A stretch of DNA of 64,000 nucleotides from Elusimicrobiaceae bacterium (GTDB lineage Bacteria; Elusimicrobiota; Elusimicrobia; Elusimicrobiales; Elusimicrobiaceae). The stretch's first letter is position 1, and each line of letters opens with the position of its first letter. The stretch covers positions 1 to 64,000 of the forward strand of contig JAFXOI010000041.1 of NCBI GenBank assembly GCA_017528825.1. The letters run 5' to 3'. Positions 34,328 through 42,224 of this stretch are shown here, in pieces. The notes under the pieces were generated by a model. It saw only the letters and a program-made list of their open reading frames with translations. It did not search any database and had not been told where the DNA came from. Made by a program: the position numbers and the translations under genes.

Positions 34328-35353
34328 CTAATCCAGAAAATTATTTTTGTCCATATAATACGGGTCGCAGCTCTTACCACGCGATTCGCAAGATGGAGCA
34401 CTCCCGCAATACGCCCCACAACAACAAGAGGTTTCATCGTAAGAGGTGGCTTTTCCACTCTGTCCGTCTTGCCAATGTGTGCCACATGCACCTGATACAT
34501 TGGCATAACAAATTGAACCATTTGTAAATTGACTTTGAAAACAGGCTCCGTCACCCCACTGACCGCGTGTATTAGACACACAAATACTACCATTCGTAAA
34601 CGTAGTATTACTACAAGTATGAAGTCCCCCTACAAGACCAACGCATGTTCCTCCCGTAAAACTCACACCGTTACCTTGGCACCCCCACTCCATATCCGCC
34701 AAACAAACTGTCTCGTCTCCAAATATTCCAGATCCATTTTTAACACCGCACAAATCGGTCCCAACTATAGCTGCTGATCCTAGGTTATCGCATTTTGTGG
34801 CAGTGTCCTTGTAACATTTTGTTTTGCTTGTACTCCAACTTCTATTTGCATTATCACACGTGGCTTTGTCTATGTCTTGGTCTAATAAATAACCGGTGTA
34901 GCCGTCTTGACTCGTTAATTCTTGCCCCATTAATAATTTTCCACAAAGTCTGTTGGCACGCTCATCTCCGATGGCCGCTTCACAATGCAACTGTCCGGCG
35001 AATTTCGGATTATCATCTAAGTAACTAGCCAGTCTTACATTGGCTAGTTTGCTATTTGTAACTCTGATTACATTCGGCTCAGAGGTGTTATTAGGTGTGA
35101 TTAAGCTAAATGTTAAATCAGCATTTTCCATAGTTACATCCAAATTAGCCATGGTGTTGGTATATTCACCGTTGCTCATTTTAATGGCTTCTTCGGCATC
35201 TTTAATGGCTTTGGCCCCGGGTAACATCGTGCTCCAATGGCTCTTATCCACTGCCCCTTGATACATAGGGATAGCAATGGCGGAAAGTACTCCTATAATG
35301 AGTACGACGACTAGTAATTCTACTAGTGTGAAGGCATGTTTGTTCTTTTGCAT
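34328..35353 (-). CDS. type IV pilin-like protein with Cys-rich tail (copy 2)
   Basis: The 341-residue protein starts with HAFTLVELLVVVLIIG; prepilin cleavage would be Ala-Phe. Residues up to about 155 match the pilin at 9821 almost without change, including AVDKSHWSTMLPGAKAIKDAEEAIKM and LRLASYLDDNPKFAG-type segments. The tail from about residue 175 differs strongly in sequence and length but keeps the pattern of Cys and F-T/x-N-G-S-x-C units (TFTNGSICVSN, QFTNGSICYAN) and the end TSCCCGAYCG. So the two genes are duplicates whose exposed parts diverged. Leader B lies upstream. Confidence 0.87.
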   Translation of the reverse strand: MQKNKHAFTLVELLVVVLIIGVLSAIAIPMYQGAVDKSHWSTMLPGAKAIKDAEEAIKMSNGEYTNTMANLDVTMENADLTFSLITPNNTSEPNVIRVTNSKLANVRLASYLDDNPKFAGQLHCEAAIGDERANRLCGKLLMGQELTSQDGYTGYLLDQDIDKATCDNANRSWSTSKTKCYKDTATKCDNLGSAAIVGTDLCGVKNGSGIFGDETVCLADMEWGCQGNGVSFTGGTCVGLVGGLHTCSNTTFTNGSICVSNTRGQWGDGACFQSQFTNGSICYANVSGACGTHWQDGQSGKATSYDETSCCCGAYCGSAPSCESRGKSCDPYYMDKNNFLD

Positions 35354-35371
35354 ACGAGTCTCCTTTTTAAC

Positions 35372-35610
35372 CTGTTCTTGGAAAATGTACGCAAAAAAAC
35401 GGCTGTTACACTTGAGTCAGTCTGAGAGCCTCAATCATAACAGCCGTAGTTTGCCATCGTCTTGAGACGATGGCAAACATTCGGCACAAAACATACGGGT
35501 AATTAGTCCGTATATTTTGCGCCTAAAACGACTGTCTTTGGACTCAGACTGAACTGCCTACGGCAGTGCACCGCATTCTGCATACGGTTCCAAAAACAGA
35601 ATCAAATTGT
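35372..35610 (-). ncRNA. structured pilin leader RNA, copy B
   Basis: It has the same helix order as copy A but different stem sequences. Minus strand: CTGTTTTTGGA anchor; hairpin CCGTAT/ATGCGG; hairpin ACTGCC/GGCAGT; 4a TCAGTCTGAG; TCCAAAGACAG continuing into ACAGTCGT; a long hairpin from GGCGCAAAATATACGG; a 13-bp hairpin GTTTGCCATCGTC with a TCAA loop; and a terminator ACGGCTG to CAGCCGT with 7 T (35399-35393). The terminator loop contains CTCAGACTGA, the exact complement of 4a. A second copy of the anchor's partner, TTCCAAGAACAG, occurs after the terminator (35383-35372). The T run ends 39 nt before the pilin ATG. Together with its promoter it fills most of the 366-bp gap between the pilin and tolB. 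Confidence 0.85.
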
Positions 35611-35638
35611 CTGTCAACTATAATAGTCGACTGTTTCT

Positions 35639-35647
35639 ATTGTAACA
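35639..35647 (-). promoter_or_regulatory. extended -10 promoter of leader B
   Basis: TGTTACAAT on the minus strand precedes leader B by about 30 bp. The sequence TTTTGTTACAAT also occurs at the leader C promoter. Confidence 0.5.
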
Positions 35648-35670
35648 AAAATCTTTACCTAGCGCAAAAA

Positions 35671-35703
35671 ACGGCCTCTAAACAAAAAGTTTAGAGGCCT
35701 TGC
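35671..35703 (-). terminator. terminator after tolB
   Basis: On the minus strand AAGGCCTCTAAAC and GTTTAGAGGCC pair with a short T-rich loop, followed by a T run. It separates tolB from leader B. Confidence 0.9.
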
Positions 35704-35719
35704 GAAAGAAAAACTTTTC

Positions 35720-37018
35720 TTAAAACGACCAGTGTGGGGTAAAGCTGTCGCCCGGCAAGTCTGCCACCAAATGCGGGGCACTGCCGTCCGAATCCATTAC
35801 AAATAATTTGCGCCGCCCGCCGTCACGCGTGCTGGTAAAAGCAATAAAACGTCCGTCCGGAGACCACGTGGGGTCTTCGTTAGAGCCGGAATCGGTGGTT
35901 AACCGGCGAAGCTGCGTGCCCGTCAAATCTACCAAGAAAATATCAAACGGATGATATGGCGATTCGCGGCCCGCAAACACAATCCACTCTCCGGTAGGCG
36001 ACCATTGTGGGCTGTCAGACCAGTTGAAGTTTTTGGTAAGCGGACGGGTTTGGCCGGTGGCCAGTTCCATCACATAAATTTGAGGCGTGCCGGCGCGGTT
36101 AGATACAAAGGTAATAAATTTACCGTCCGGCGAGTAAGACGGAGAGCCATCCACAGATTGTTTGTTGGTAATCTGTTTCTTTTCTCCGCTTTCTAAATTA
36201 TAAATGTAAATGCTGGGGTTGGGACCTTTGGAGCTGGTAAATACCAAGGCTTTTCCGTCGGGAGACACCCCCCCGATTAAAGATAAACCATTGCGGATAA
36301 TGACCGGCGCGATTTTGCCCGCTTTCAAATCAATGGCGAAAATATCCGGATTGCGGTAGCGATAAGTGGTGTAATAAATGCGGCCGTCTTTGCTCCAGCG
36401 GGGCAAGAGCGCGATGCTTTTGTCATTGGTTAACTTCTTCAAATTTTCCCCGTCATAATCTACCACATAAATTTCTTTGTTACGGGTAGAATTGTTAGAG
36501 AAAGCAATTTTGGTATCGGCAATGCCGCGATGGCCGGTCAACGTTTGAATGATTTGGTCCGAAGCAATATGTGCTACGCGGCGCAAACTGCTATCCGTTC
36601 CCTTAAACGCTTTAGCAAATACCGGAGATTGCGTAGCCACATCGTAGACGTATAATTTAATGGTGTAATGCGGCGCCGCATACGAAATATCCCCGCCGAT
36701 TAAATAGTTGGCGTGTTGTTTATTCCAGCCCTTAAGCGTGTCTTTTAGTTTATTGGCGGTAAATTCAGGTCCGTCCGTAGCGATATCAAAATACCGTGCA
36801 TATAAAATATCGGCCCGCAGCGTATCATATACGGTTTGGGCGGCCGGTACCGTTTCTTCACCATGTACGATAAAAGAAGGCATGGCAATTACCGGCAGCT
36901 TTTTCCCGCCGGAAGATGTAATGCCGATATACACATCGGTTTTAGGCGCCGCAAATAAACCGCTAGCGACGCACCCCAAGATAAGGATCGTGAGTAAGCG
37001 TTTAAGTAATTTTTTCAT
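35720..37018 (-). CDS. tolB: Tol-Pal system translocation protein TolB
   Basis: A 432-residue periplasmic protein with a signal peptide (1-23), an N-terminal alpha/beta domain (about 30-165) and a six-bladed beta-propeller with repeated WSPDGRFIAF- and YSPDGKFITF-type units (about 180-432). It binds Pal and keeps the outer membrane attached during division. It lies 6 bp after cpoB in the order pal, cpoB, tolB, whereas Proteobacteria have tolB-pal-cpoB. TolQ, TolR and TolA are not in the window. Confidence 0.93.
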   Translation of the reverse strand: MKKLLKRLLTILILGCVASGLFAAPKTDVYIGITSSGGKKLPVIAMPSFIVHGEETVPAAQTVYDTLRADILYARYFDIATDGPEFTANKLKDTLKGWNKQHANYLIGGDISYAAPHYTIKLYVYDVATQSPVFAKAFKGTDSSLRRVAHIASDQIIQTLTGHRGIADTKIAFSNNSTRNKEIYVVDYDGENLKKLTNDKSIALLPRWSKDGRIYYTTYRYRNPDIFAIDLKAGKIAPVIIRNGLSLIGGVSPDGKALVFTSSKGPNPSIYIYNLESGEKKQITNKQSVDGSPSYSPDGKFITFVSNRAGTPQIYVMELATGQTRPLTKNFNWSDSPQWSPTGEWIVFAGRESPYHPFDIFLVDLTGTQLRRLTTDSGSNEDPTWSPDGRFIAFTSTRDGGRRKLFVMDSDGSAPHLVADLPGDSFTPHWSF

Positions 37019-37024
37019 GATAGG

Positions 37025-37714
37025 TTATTTTAATTTGGCTAATTCTTCTTTAGCCAGACGGGCTTCGGGCGAGCGCGCGAAGTCTTGCACGACGGAATTG
37101 AGATAGCGTTTCGCCTCTTCCGTCTTGCCTAAAGGAATAATACTGCGCGCATATTTCAAACGTGCGGTAGCAGTTAATTTACTTTTAGGAAATTTTTGAA
37201 GCACCGTGGCATAGGCAATGGCCGCCGGTTTGGTTTGCCCCTGACCGGCATAGGCATCCCCTAAATAAATGTAGGCTTGTTCTATATTTTCGCCTTCCGG
37301 ATAGGTGTCAATGTACAACTTAAATCCGTCTGCCGCTACGTCGTATGCTTGTTTATTTAACTGAGCCAATGCCTCGTTATACATTTCCGAAGGCAACAGG
37401 GCCGGCTTTTCAGCAGGCTCTTCCGGGGTCGCTTGAGCATTTTTTACAGCGGCATTAATGTCATCTAATTTAGTAGATAAACTAAAAAGTTGACCGTCTA
37501 ATTGAGATAAATTCTCATTTGATACAGACAAGTTTTGATTGAGTTCCGCCATCTGGCTGGCCAGTTCAGCTTGATTGGTTTGCATGACGGCAATCGTTTC
37601 ACTGAGTTCTTTGAGCTGCAATTTGAGCGTTCCCATATCCCGCTCGCTGGCGATGCAGCCGGACAACAAAAGGCCCAAACCGCCTAAACAACAGAGTTTT
37701 ATATTTATGTTCAT
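37025..37714 (-). CDS. cpoB: Tol-Pal accessory lipoprotein CpoB/YbgF-like
   Basis: The start at 37714 (MNINIKLCCLGG) gives a lipoprotein signal with lipobox LLSGC; the frame is open upstream, but that would place charged residues before the signal. Residues about 20-100 form a coiled coil (ELSETIAVMQTNQ, LSQLDGQLFSL), and residues about 110-225 carry TPR units (YNEALAQLNKQAYDVAADGF, AYIYLGDAYAGQG). CpoB coordinates cell-wall synthesis and outer-membrane constriction. Family members are usually soluble, so the lipoprotein form is a variant. Confidence 0.88.
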   Translation of the reverse strand: MNINIKLCCLGGLGLLLSGCIASERDMGTLKLQLKELSETIAVMQTNQAELASQMAELNQNLSVSNENLSQLDGQLFSLSTKLDDINAAVKNAQATPEEPAEKPALLPSEMYNEALAQLNKQAYDVAADGFKLYIDTYPEGENIEQAYIYLGDAYAGQGQTKPAAIAYATVLQKFPKSKLTATARLKYARSIIPLGKTEEAKRYLNSVVQDFARSPEARLAKEELAKLK

Positions 37715-37739
37715 ACGGTTCGGGCCCCCTTTCAAATAA

Positions 37740-38252
37740 TTAGTTCGCCGTTAAGATAGTTTCTGCGCGGCGGTTTTTAGCCCAGCAAGCTTGTGTAGCT
37801 TCGTAGCAAACCGGTTTTTCTTTACCATAAGAAACAGTGGTAATGTTAGCAGCCGGAATACCCAAGCGGACGTAGTAATCTTTCACTTCGTTGGCTCTTT
37901 TTTCGCCCAACGCAATGTTGTAGGCGATGGTGCCTCTGTCGTCGCAGTTACCTTCCACAACTACGTTGTAGTTGGTGCCGGCGGCCGCTTTGATGGCTTT
38001 AGCATTGGCTTCTACCACTTTGCGGGCATCGGCGGTCAAGGTAGCTTTGTCCAAGGCGAAATAAATCGTACCCAAGGCAATTTGCGCTTGTTCCACTTCA
38101 ACTACTGTGGTTTCTTCAATCACCATTTCGGTGGCGGCGCCGTTAGACAAAGTTGCCATATCGGCGTTGGCATCGTCCTTGACGTTCTTTTTGCAGGCGG
38201 TTAAACCGGCGGCCAAGGCGAGCACTAAGGTTACTTTCAACAAGTTTTTCAT
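37740..38252 (-). CDS. pal: peptidoglycan-associated lipoprotein Pal
   Basis: The 170-residue product has a lipoprotein signal (LALAAGLTAC) and an OmpA-like domain (about 60-170) with the motif GNCDDRGTIAYNIALGEKRA for binding diaminopimelate in peptidoglycan. It anchors the outer membrane to the wall. It is the first gene of pal-cpoB-tolB, 26 bp ahead of cpoB, with its own promoter (38297-38326). Confidence 0.95.
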   Translation of the reverse strand: MKNLLKVTLVLALAAGLTACKKNVKDDANADMATLSNGAATEMVIEETTVVEVEQAQIALGTIYFALDKATLTADARKVVEANAKAIKAAAGTNYNVVVEGNCDDRGTIAYNIALGEKRANEVKDYYVRLGIPAANITTVSYGKEKPVCYEATQACWAKNRRAETILTAN

Positions 38253-38296
38253 CTCTTATTTCTCCGTAGTACTACTGTAATTTTTTCTACCTATAA

Positions 38297-38326
38297 ATGA
38301 TAGCAGACTTTTTGGCTACGGGTCAA
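38297..38326 (-). promoter_or_regulatory. promoter of pal-cpoB-tolB
   Basis: On the minus strand TTGACC (38326-38321) and TATCAT (38302-38297), with TG one base upstream of the -10, are separated by 18 bp. Confidence 0.6.
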
Positions 38327-38364
38327 CTTGTTTTGAAAGGTTAGATTTTTGGCGTGTATTTTGT

Positions 38365-38370
38365 TACAAT
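38365..38370 (+). promoter_or_regulatory. extended -10 promoter of leader C
   Basis: TGTTACAAT ends at 38370, only 6 bp before the conserved start ACAATTTGA of leader C. No convincing -35 is present. Confidence 0.5.
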
Positions 38371-38376
38371 GTACGT

Positions 38377-38595
38377 ACAATTTGACCTGTTTTTGGAACC
38401 GTTGCCAAAACGGACAGCTATTGAACAAATAGCTAGGATTCAGTCCAAAAACAGCCGATAGTAGGCACACAAAGGCGACGGCCTGCGTGTGCCGAGTGTT
38501 TGCCGCTCACTTGGGCGGCAAACTACGGCTGTTATGTTGGGTAGCTGAATCCTGCTCAGACATAGCAGCCGTTTTTGTTGTGTTTTATAAAACAG
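38377..38595 (+). ncRNA. structured pilin leader RNA, copy C
   Basis: Plus strand order: CTGTTTTTGGA anchor; hairpin CCGTT/AACGG; hairpin AGCTATT/AATAGCT; 4a AGGATTCAG; TCCAAAAACAG (perfect partner of the anchor) continuing into ACAGCCGA; hairpin GGCACAC/GTGTGCC with inner AGGC/GCCT; 9-bp hairpin GTTTGCCGC/GCGGCAAAC; then terminator ACGGCTG to CAGCCGT and TTTTT (38572-38576). The terminator loop AGCTGAATCCT contains the complement of 4a. A shorter partner of the anchor, AAAACAG, follows at 38589-38595. The pilin ATG is at 38620. With its promoter and the pal promoter it accounts for the 367-bp gap. Confidence 0.85.
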
Positions 38596-38619
38596 GGAAT
38601 TGAAATCAAGGAGAAAATT

Positions 38620-39147
38620 ATGAAATACAACAAAAAAGCCTTCACACTCATAGAACTGCTTATTGTCGTACTGATTATCGGCATCCTAACTGCTGTGGCA
38701 ATACCGCAATATCAAAAAACAGTTACACGCTCCGAGGCAATAAGTATGTTACAACTATTCAAACCATTTACAGAGGCATATAACTTAGACTATATGGAAC
38801 GCGGAACAAACCCACCTAATTTTGAAATATTCGGCGTTTCTTTACCGGCAGATTGGACGGGAGCTGATACAACACAAGCCACCAACGGGAAATGGGAACT
38901 ATCTTATTACGGTGGACACGATTGGAGATGGATCACGATAATCAAGACAACAGAACCATATAGCAACTGCGGTTTTAGGTATCTTAAACAAAGAGGAACG
39001 GGTGGACATACTTATCATCCACTCGATGAAATAGTTTGCGTGGAAAATTATACGGTAGGTAATAACGGCTCTTTTTGCACAAAATTATTTGGTGGAAAAT
39101 ATCTAGGAGGCGATGGAGGATATCGAGTTTATTCTTTGCCTCTATAG
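38620..39147 (+). CDS. type IV pilin-like protein, short form
   Basis: I choose the ATG at 38620 after AAGGAGAAA; the frame is open upstream, but that part lies in the leader RNA. The 175-residue product starts MKYNKKAFTLIELLIVVLII, a prepilin motif with Ala before the cleavage Phe, followed by AVAIPQYQK, typical of pseudopilins and pilins. The C-terminal domain is unlike the Cys-rich pilins and has only a few Cys (SNCGFRY, VCVENY, SFCTKLFGGKYLG). Such short pilins often have a disulfide near the C-terminus. Which pilus or secretion system it serves is not shown here. Confidence 0.85.
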   Translation: MKYNKKAFTLIELLIVVLIIGILTAVAIPQYQKTVTRSEAISMLQLFKPFTEAYNLDYMERGTNPPNFEIFGVSLPADWTGADTTQATNGKWELSYYGGHDWRWITIIKTTEPYSNCGFRYLKQRGTGGHTYHPLDEIVCVENYTVGNNGSFCTKLFGGKYLGGDGGYRVYSLPL

Positions 39148-39170
39148 TAGCACAACATTAATCTCACAAA

Positions 39171-39200
39171 AGAGCGCGGTTTGTACCGCGCTCTTTTTTA
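39171..39200 (+). terminator. intrinsic terminator after the pilin
   Basis: AGAGCGCGG and CCGCGCTCT pair over 9 bp with a short loop and run into six T. It could also serve gatB from the other side. Confidence 0.9.
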
Positions 39201-39211
39201 TGCTCAATTTT

Positions 39212-40657
39212 TTATTTGCTTAACAATTCTACTAATATCTCGTTCATGCGCTTGGGGTTGGCCTTGCCTTTACTCTTGCGCATTACGGCCCCCACCAAGG
39301 CACCCACCGCGGCGCGGTTGCCTTTCTTAAAGTCTGCCACCGCTTTGGGCGTTTCGTTAATGGCTTCCTGTGCCCACGCGACAAGTTGCCCTTCATCAGA
39401 CACCTGAGAAAGCCCTAATTTCTCTACTAACACACCGGCTTTCTCTCCGGTTTGATACATTTTTTCAAATACGGTTTTGGCCTGCGTGCGGGAAATTTTG
39501 CCACTTTCCACCAAGGCAATTAACTCCGCCAAATTAGCCGCCGTAATGGGGCTATCTTCGATTTCTTTATTTTCTGCGTGCAAAGCACCCAGTAAATCAG
39601 TGGTAATCCAGTTGGCGGCCGCCTTAGCGGGGGCTCCGGCGGCTAGCACCGCCTCAAAATATTCTGCCGTGTGGCGGGTAATCGTCAGCACGCCAGCATC
39701 ATAAGCAGACAAGCCAAGCTCCATAAATTTGGTTTCTTTAGCGGCGGGTAATTCCGGCATTTCCGCTTTGATTTTTTCTAAACGGTCTTTGCGCAAAATC
39801 AAAGGCGGCAAATCCGGCTCCGGGAAATACCGATAATCCAAAGCATCTTCTTTAGAGCGCATGGGTTTAGTGATATTTTGTTCTTTGTCCCACAACAAAG
39901 TCTGCTGAATGACTTTCTCGCCTTTACTTAGCACTTCCGTCTGGCGGGCAATTTCAAAATTAATCGCATCGCGTACGGCTTTGAAAGAGTTTAGATTTTT
40001 AATCTCGGTGCGAGTACCGAATTTTTCTTGTCCGACCGGACGTAAAGACACATTCACATCTACGCGCAGTTCGCCTTTTTCCATATCACAGTTGGAAGCA
40101 TCCACCCATTTCATCAAGCGTTTAATTTCCGTCAAATAGGCATAGGCCTCATCGGCTGAGCGCATATCCGGCATAGATACAATCTCCAACAGCGGGCAAC
40201 CCGCACGGTTATAATCTACGACCGAATATTGAGCTGTATGCGAAGATTTAGCGGCGTCTTCTTCCAAATGGGCATGATGAATGCCAATTTTTTTCTTCTG
40301 CAAATTGGTTTTGGGTCCAAAAGTAATTTCAATTTCTCCGCGGCCGTTAACCGGATGAGCGTTTTGGGTAATTTGATAGCCTTTGGGCAAATCCGGATAG
40401 AAATAATGTTTGCGTTCAAAAGAAGATACTTCGTTAGTCTTACAACCTAATGCCAAGCCGGCGCGCACACCCAAACGCACAGCACCTTCGTTCATCACGG
40501 GCAAAGTGCCCGGCTGACCGCTACAGCGGGGACAAATTTCCGTATTGGGACCAGAACTCTCATCCATTCCGTTCGGACACGTGCAAAACATTTTGGTTTT
40601 GCTGGCCAATTGTACATGTATTTCAAGACCGATAACTGGTTCAAATTGAGTAGTCAT
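39212..40657 (-). CDS. gatB: aspartyl/glutamyl-tRNA amidotransferase subunit B
   Basis: GatB is the kinase and tRNA-binding subunit that amidates Glu-tRNA(Gln) and Asp-tRNA(Asn). The 481-residue product starts EPVIGLEIHVQL and has the conserved NGMDESSGPNTEICPRCSGQPG (two pieces, about 31-52, with zinc Cys), HLEEDAAKS (about 133-141) and a C-terminal YqeY-like domain with GNRAAVGALVGAVM. GatA and GatC are not in the window. It implies that Gln-tRNA may be made indirectly, of interest next to the tRNA-Gln gene at 49705. Confidence 0.96.
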   Translation of the reverse strand: MTTQFEPVIGLEIHVQLASKTKMFCTCPNGMDESSGPNTEICPRCSGQPGTLPVMNEGAVRLGVRAGLALGCKTNEVSSFERKHYFYPDLPKGYQITQNAHPVNGRGEIEITFGPKTNLQKKKIGIHHAHLEEDAAKSSHTAQYSVVDYNRAGCPLLEIVSMPDMRSADEAYAYLTEIKRLMKWVDASNCDMEKGELRVDVNVSLRPVGQEKFGTRTEIKNLNSFKAVRDAINFEIARQTEVLSKGEKVIQQTLLWDKEQNITKPMRSKEDALDYRYFPEPDLPPLILRKDRLEKIKAEMPELPAAKETKFMELGLSAYDAGVLTITRHTAEYFEAVLAAGAPAKAAANWITTDLLGALHAENKEIEDSPITAANLAELIALVESGKISRTQAKTVFEKMYQTGEKAGVLVEKLGLSQVSDEGQLVAWAQEAINETPKAVADFKKGNRAAVGALVGAVMRKSKGKANPKRMNEILVELLSK

Positions 40658-40691
40658 TTATTTATTCTCCTAAAATAATATAATATCAAAT

Positions 40692-42224
40692 ATGATTTCC
40701 CTTTTAAAAACTACTTCTTACAAAACAGGCGCGGCACTGGCAGTCGGCTCAACAGCATTATGGAAATTGACCTCTTTTGCCAGTAGCATTTTAATTGCGA
40801 TTTATTTCGGAGCCGGCACCCATACCGACGTGTATTTTTACTTGATTATGCTCATGGGCTTTGGCATTACATTTCTGCAACGCATTAATACGGTAGTGCT
40901 CATCCCCGAAGCGATGTTTCTGGCAGAGAAAAACCCCGCACAAAGCAGATCTTTTTTAACAGCCGGATTTTATGTTTATTTACTTCTTGCGTTAGCGCTT
41001 GGGGTTTTGGGCTTACTGTTTCCGGTGCAAATTACCGGTTTATTTTCCCGGTTTGATTTTGCGCTCTTGCAACAAGAACAAATTTTACTGGCTACTGCAT
41101 TTTTCTTATTTGCCACACAAATACTGGTGTATTATTTAACCCCCGTCGTGGAAATGCACAAATTTTTTGCGGTAGCTTTATTGGGGCCGCTCAACGCCCT
41201 TTGCCCGCTACTGGCTTTACTCCTATGGGGCAAACAGCTGGGCATTATTTGTATGATTTACGGCTTTTTGGCCGCCAATGTCATACAACTTATCGTGCTG
41301 ATTTGGATACTGGTCACCCGTTTACACTGGGATTTTGTTCCCAAACCCTTTCATTTGCCGGCGCGCGCTCAAAAGAACATTCTGGGCACCCAAATTTTAG
41401 GCATTATGGGTATTGTCAACAGTTTATTACCGATGTACATTCTTTCCGGTATGGGAGCGGGCATTGTCAGTGCCTTAAATTATTGCCGGCAACTCACCGA
41501 TTCTCCCTCTGAGATTATCACTAACCGCGTCATCAACGTTTCCAAAATTGAACTCACGGAAAATGCCGCTAAAGGCCAAATTAATGTCTATAACAAAAAT
41601 TATCTGTCCACTAATCATTTACTTTTGTTCGTGCTTACACCGCTAGCTGTCTTTACAGCTTATTTCGCTGTCGATATTGTGTCGCTTTTCTTTGAGCACG
41701 GTCATTTTAATGCGTGGAACGCGGCCGATACGGTAGCGTTTTTACGCCCGATGATTTTTGTAATTATTTTAATGGTGCCGGCGGGTTTGCAAAGTAATAC
41801 CATTGCCGCGTGGCTGAAAGTAAAAGAATGCCTGCCCTATTCTCTCACCTCCAGCTTGGCATTTACGTTTATGGTATTTTCATATATGCCGGTGTGGGGA
41901 CCGTTTAGCTATCCGTATTTTATTATAGGCGAACTGGTATTTAGCTTTATACTAAGCTATTTTATGTTCAAAAAATACTTCCCGTTTATCAATTATTTCC
42001 GTTCTTTTTGGGAGTTGTTGCGGTTGCTGGCTATTAACGTGATTGCGCTGGTGCCGGCGGCAATTGTACGCATGTTTTTTGGAGGGAGTAATCCGTTCTT
42101 AAATCTACTTTTCTGCGGATCTGTATTTGTGATTGTACTGCTGGTTATTTCTTATAAAAGCCGTGATTTGCAACTCTTTTTGAATACGACCGAAGCATCC
42201 AAAATCATCAAACGATTATTTTAA
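40692..42224 (+). CDS. MurJ/MviN-like lipid flippase
   Basis: The 510-residue membrane protein has about 13-14 hydrophobic segments and the MOP-superfamily pattern: ALAVGSTALWKLTSFASSI at the start, YFGAGTHTDVYFY, and a middle ILSGMGAGIVSALNYCRQL. Conserved charged residues of MurJ (Arg in TFLQRINTVVLIPEA) are visible. MurJ proper transports lipid II, and related flippases carry other undecaprenyl-linked sugars. The convergent neighbours are two glycosyltransferases, so a capsule or O-antigen flippase is the alternative. It starts 34 bp from the divergent gatB. Confidence 0.82.
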   Translation: MISLLKTTSYKTGAALAVGSTALWKLTSFASSILIAIYFGAGTHTDVYFYLIMLMGFGITFLQRINTVVLIPEAMFLAEKNPAQSRSFLTAGFYVYLLLALALGVLGLLFPVQITGLFSRFDFALLQQEQILLATAFFLFATQILVYYLTPVVEMHKFFAVALLGPLNALCPLLALLLWGKQLGIICMIYGFLAANVIQLIVLIWILVTRLHWDFVPKPFHLPARAQKNILGTQILGIMGIVNSLLPMYILSGMGAGIVSALNYCRQLTDSPSEIITNRVINVSKIELTENAAKGQINVYNKNYLSTNHLLLFVLTPLAVFTAYFAVDIVSLFFEHGHFNAWNAADTVAFLRPMIFVIILMVPAGLQSNTIAAWLKVKECLPYSLTSSLAFTFMVFSYMPVWGPFSYPYFIIGELVFSFILSYFMFKKYFPFINYFRSFWELLRLLAINVIALVPAAIVRMFFGGSNPFLNLLFCGSVFVIVLLVISYKSRDLQLFLNTTEASKIIKRLF

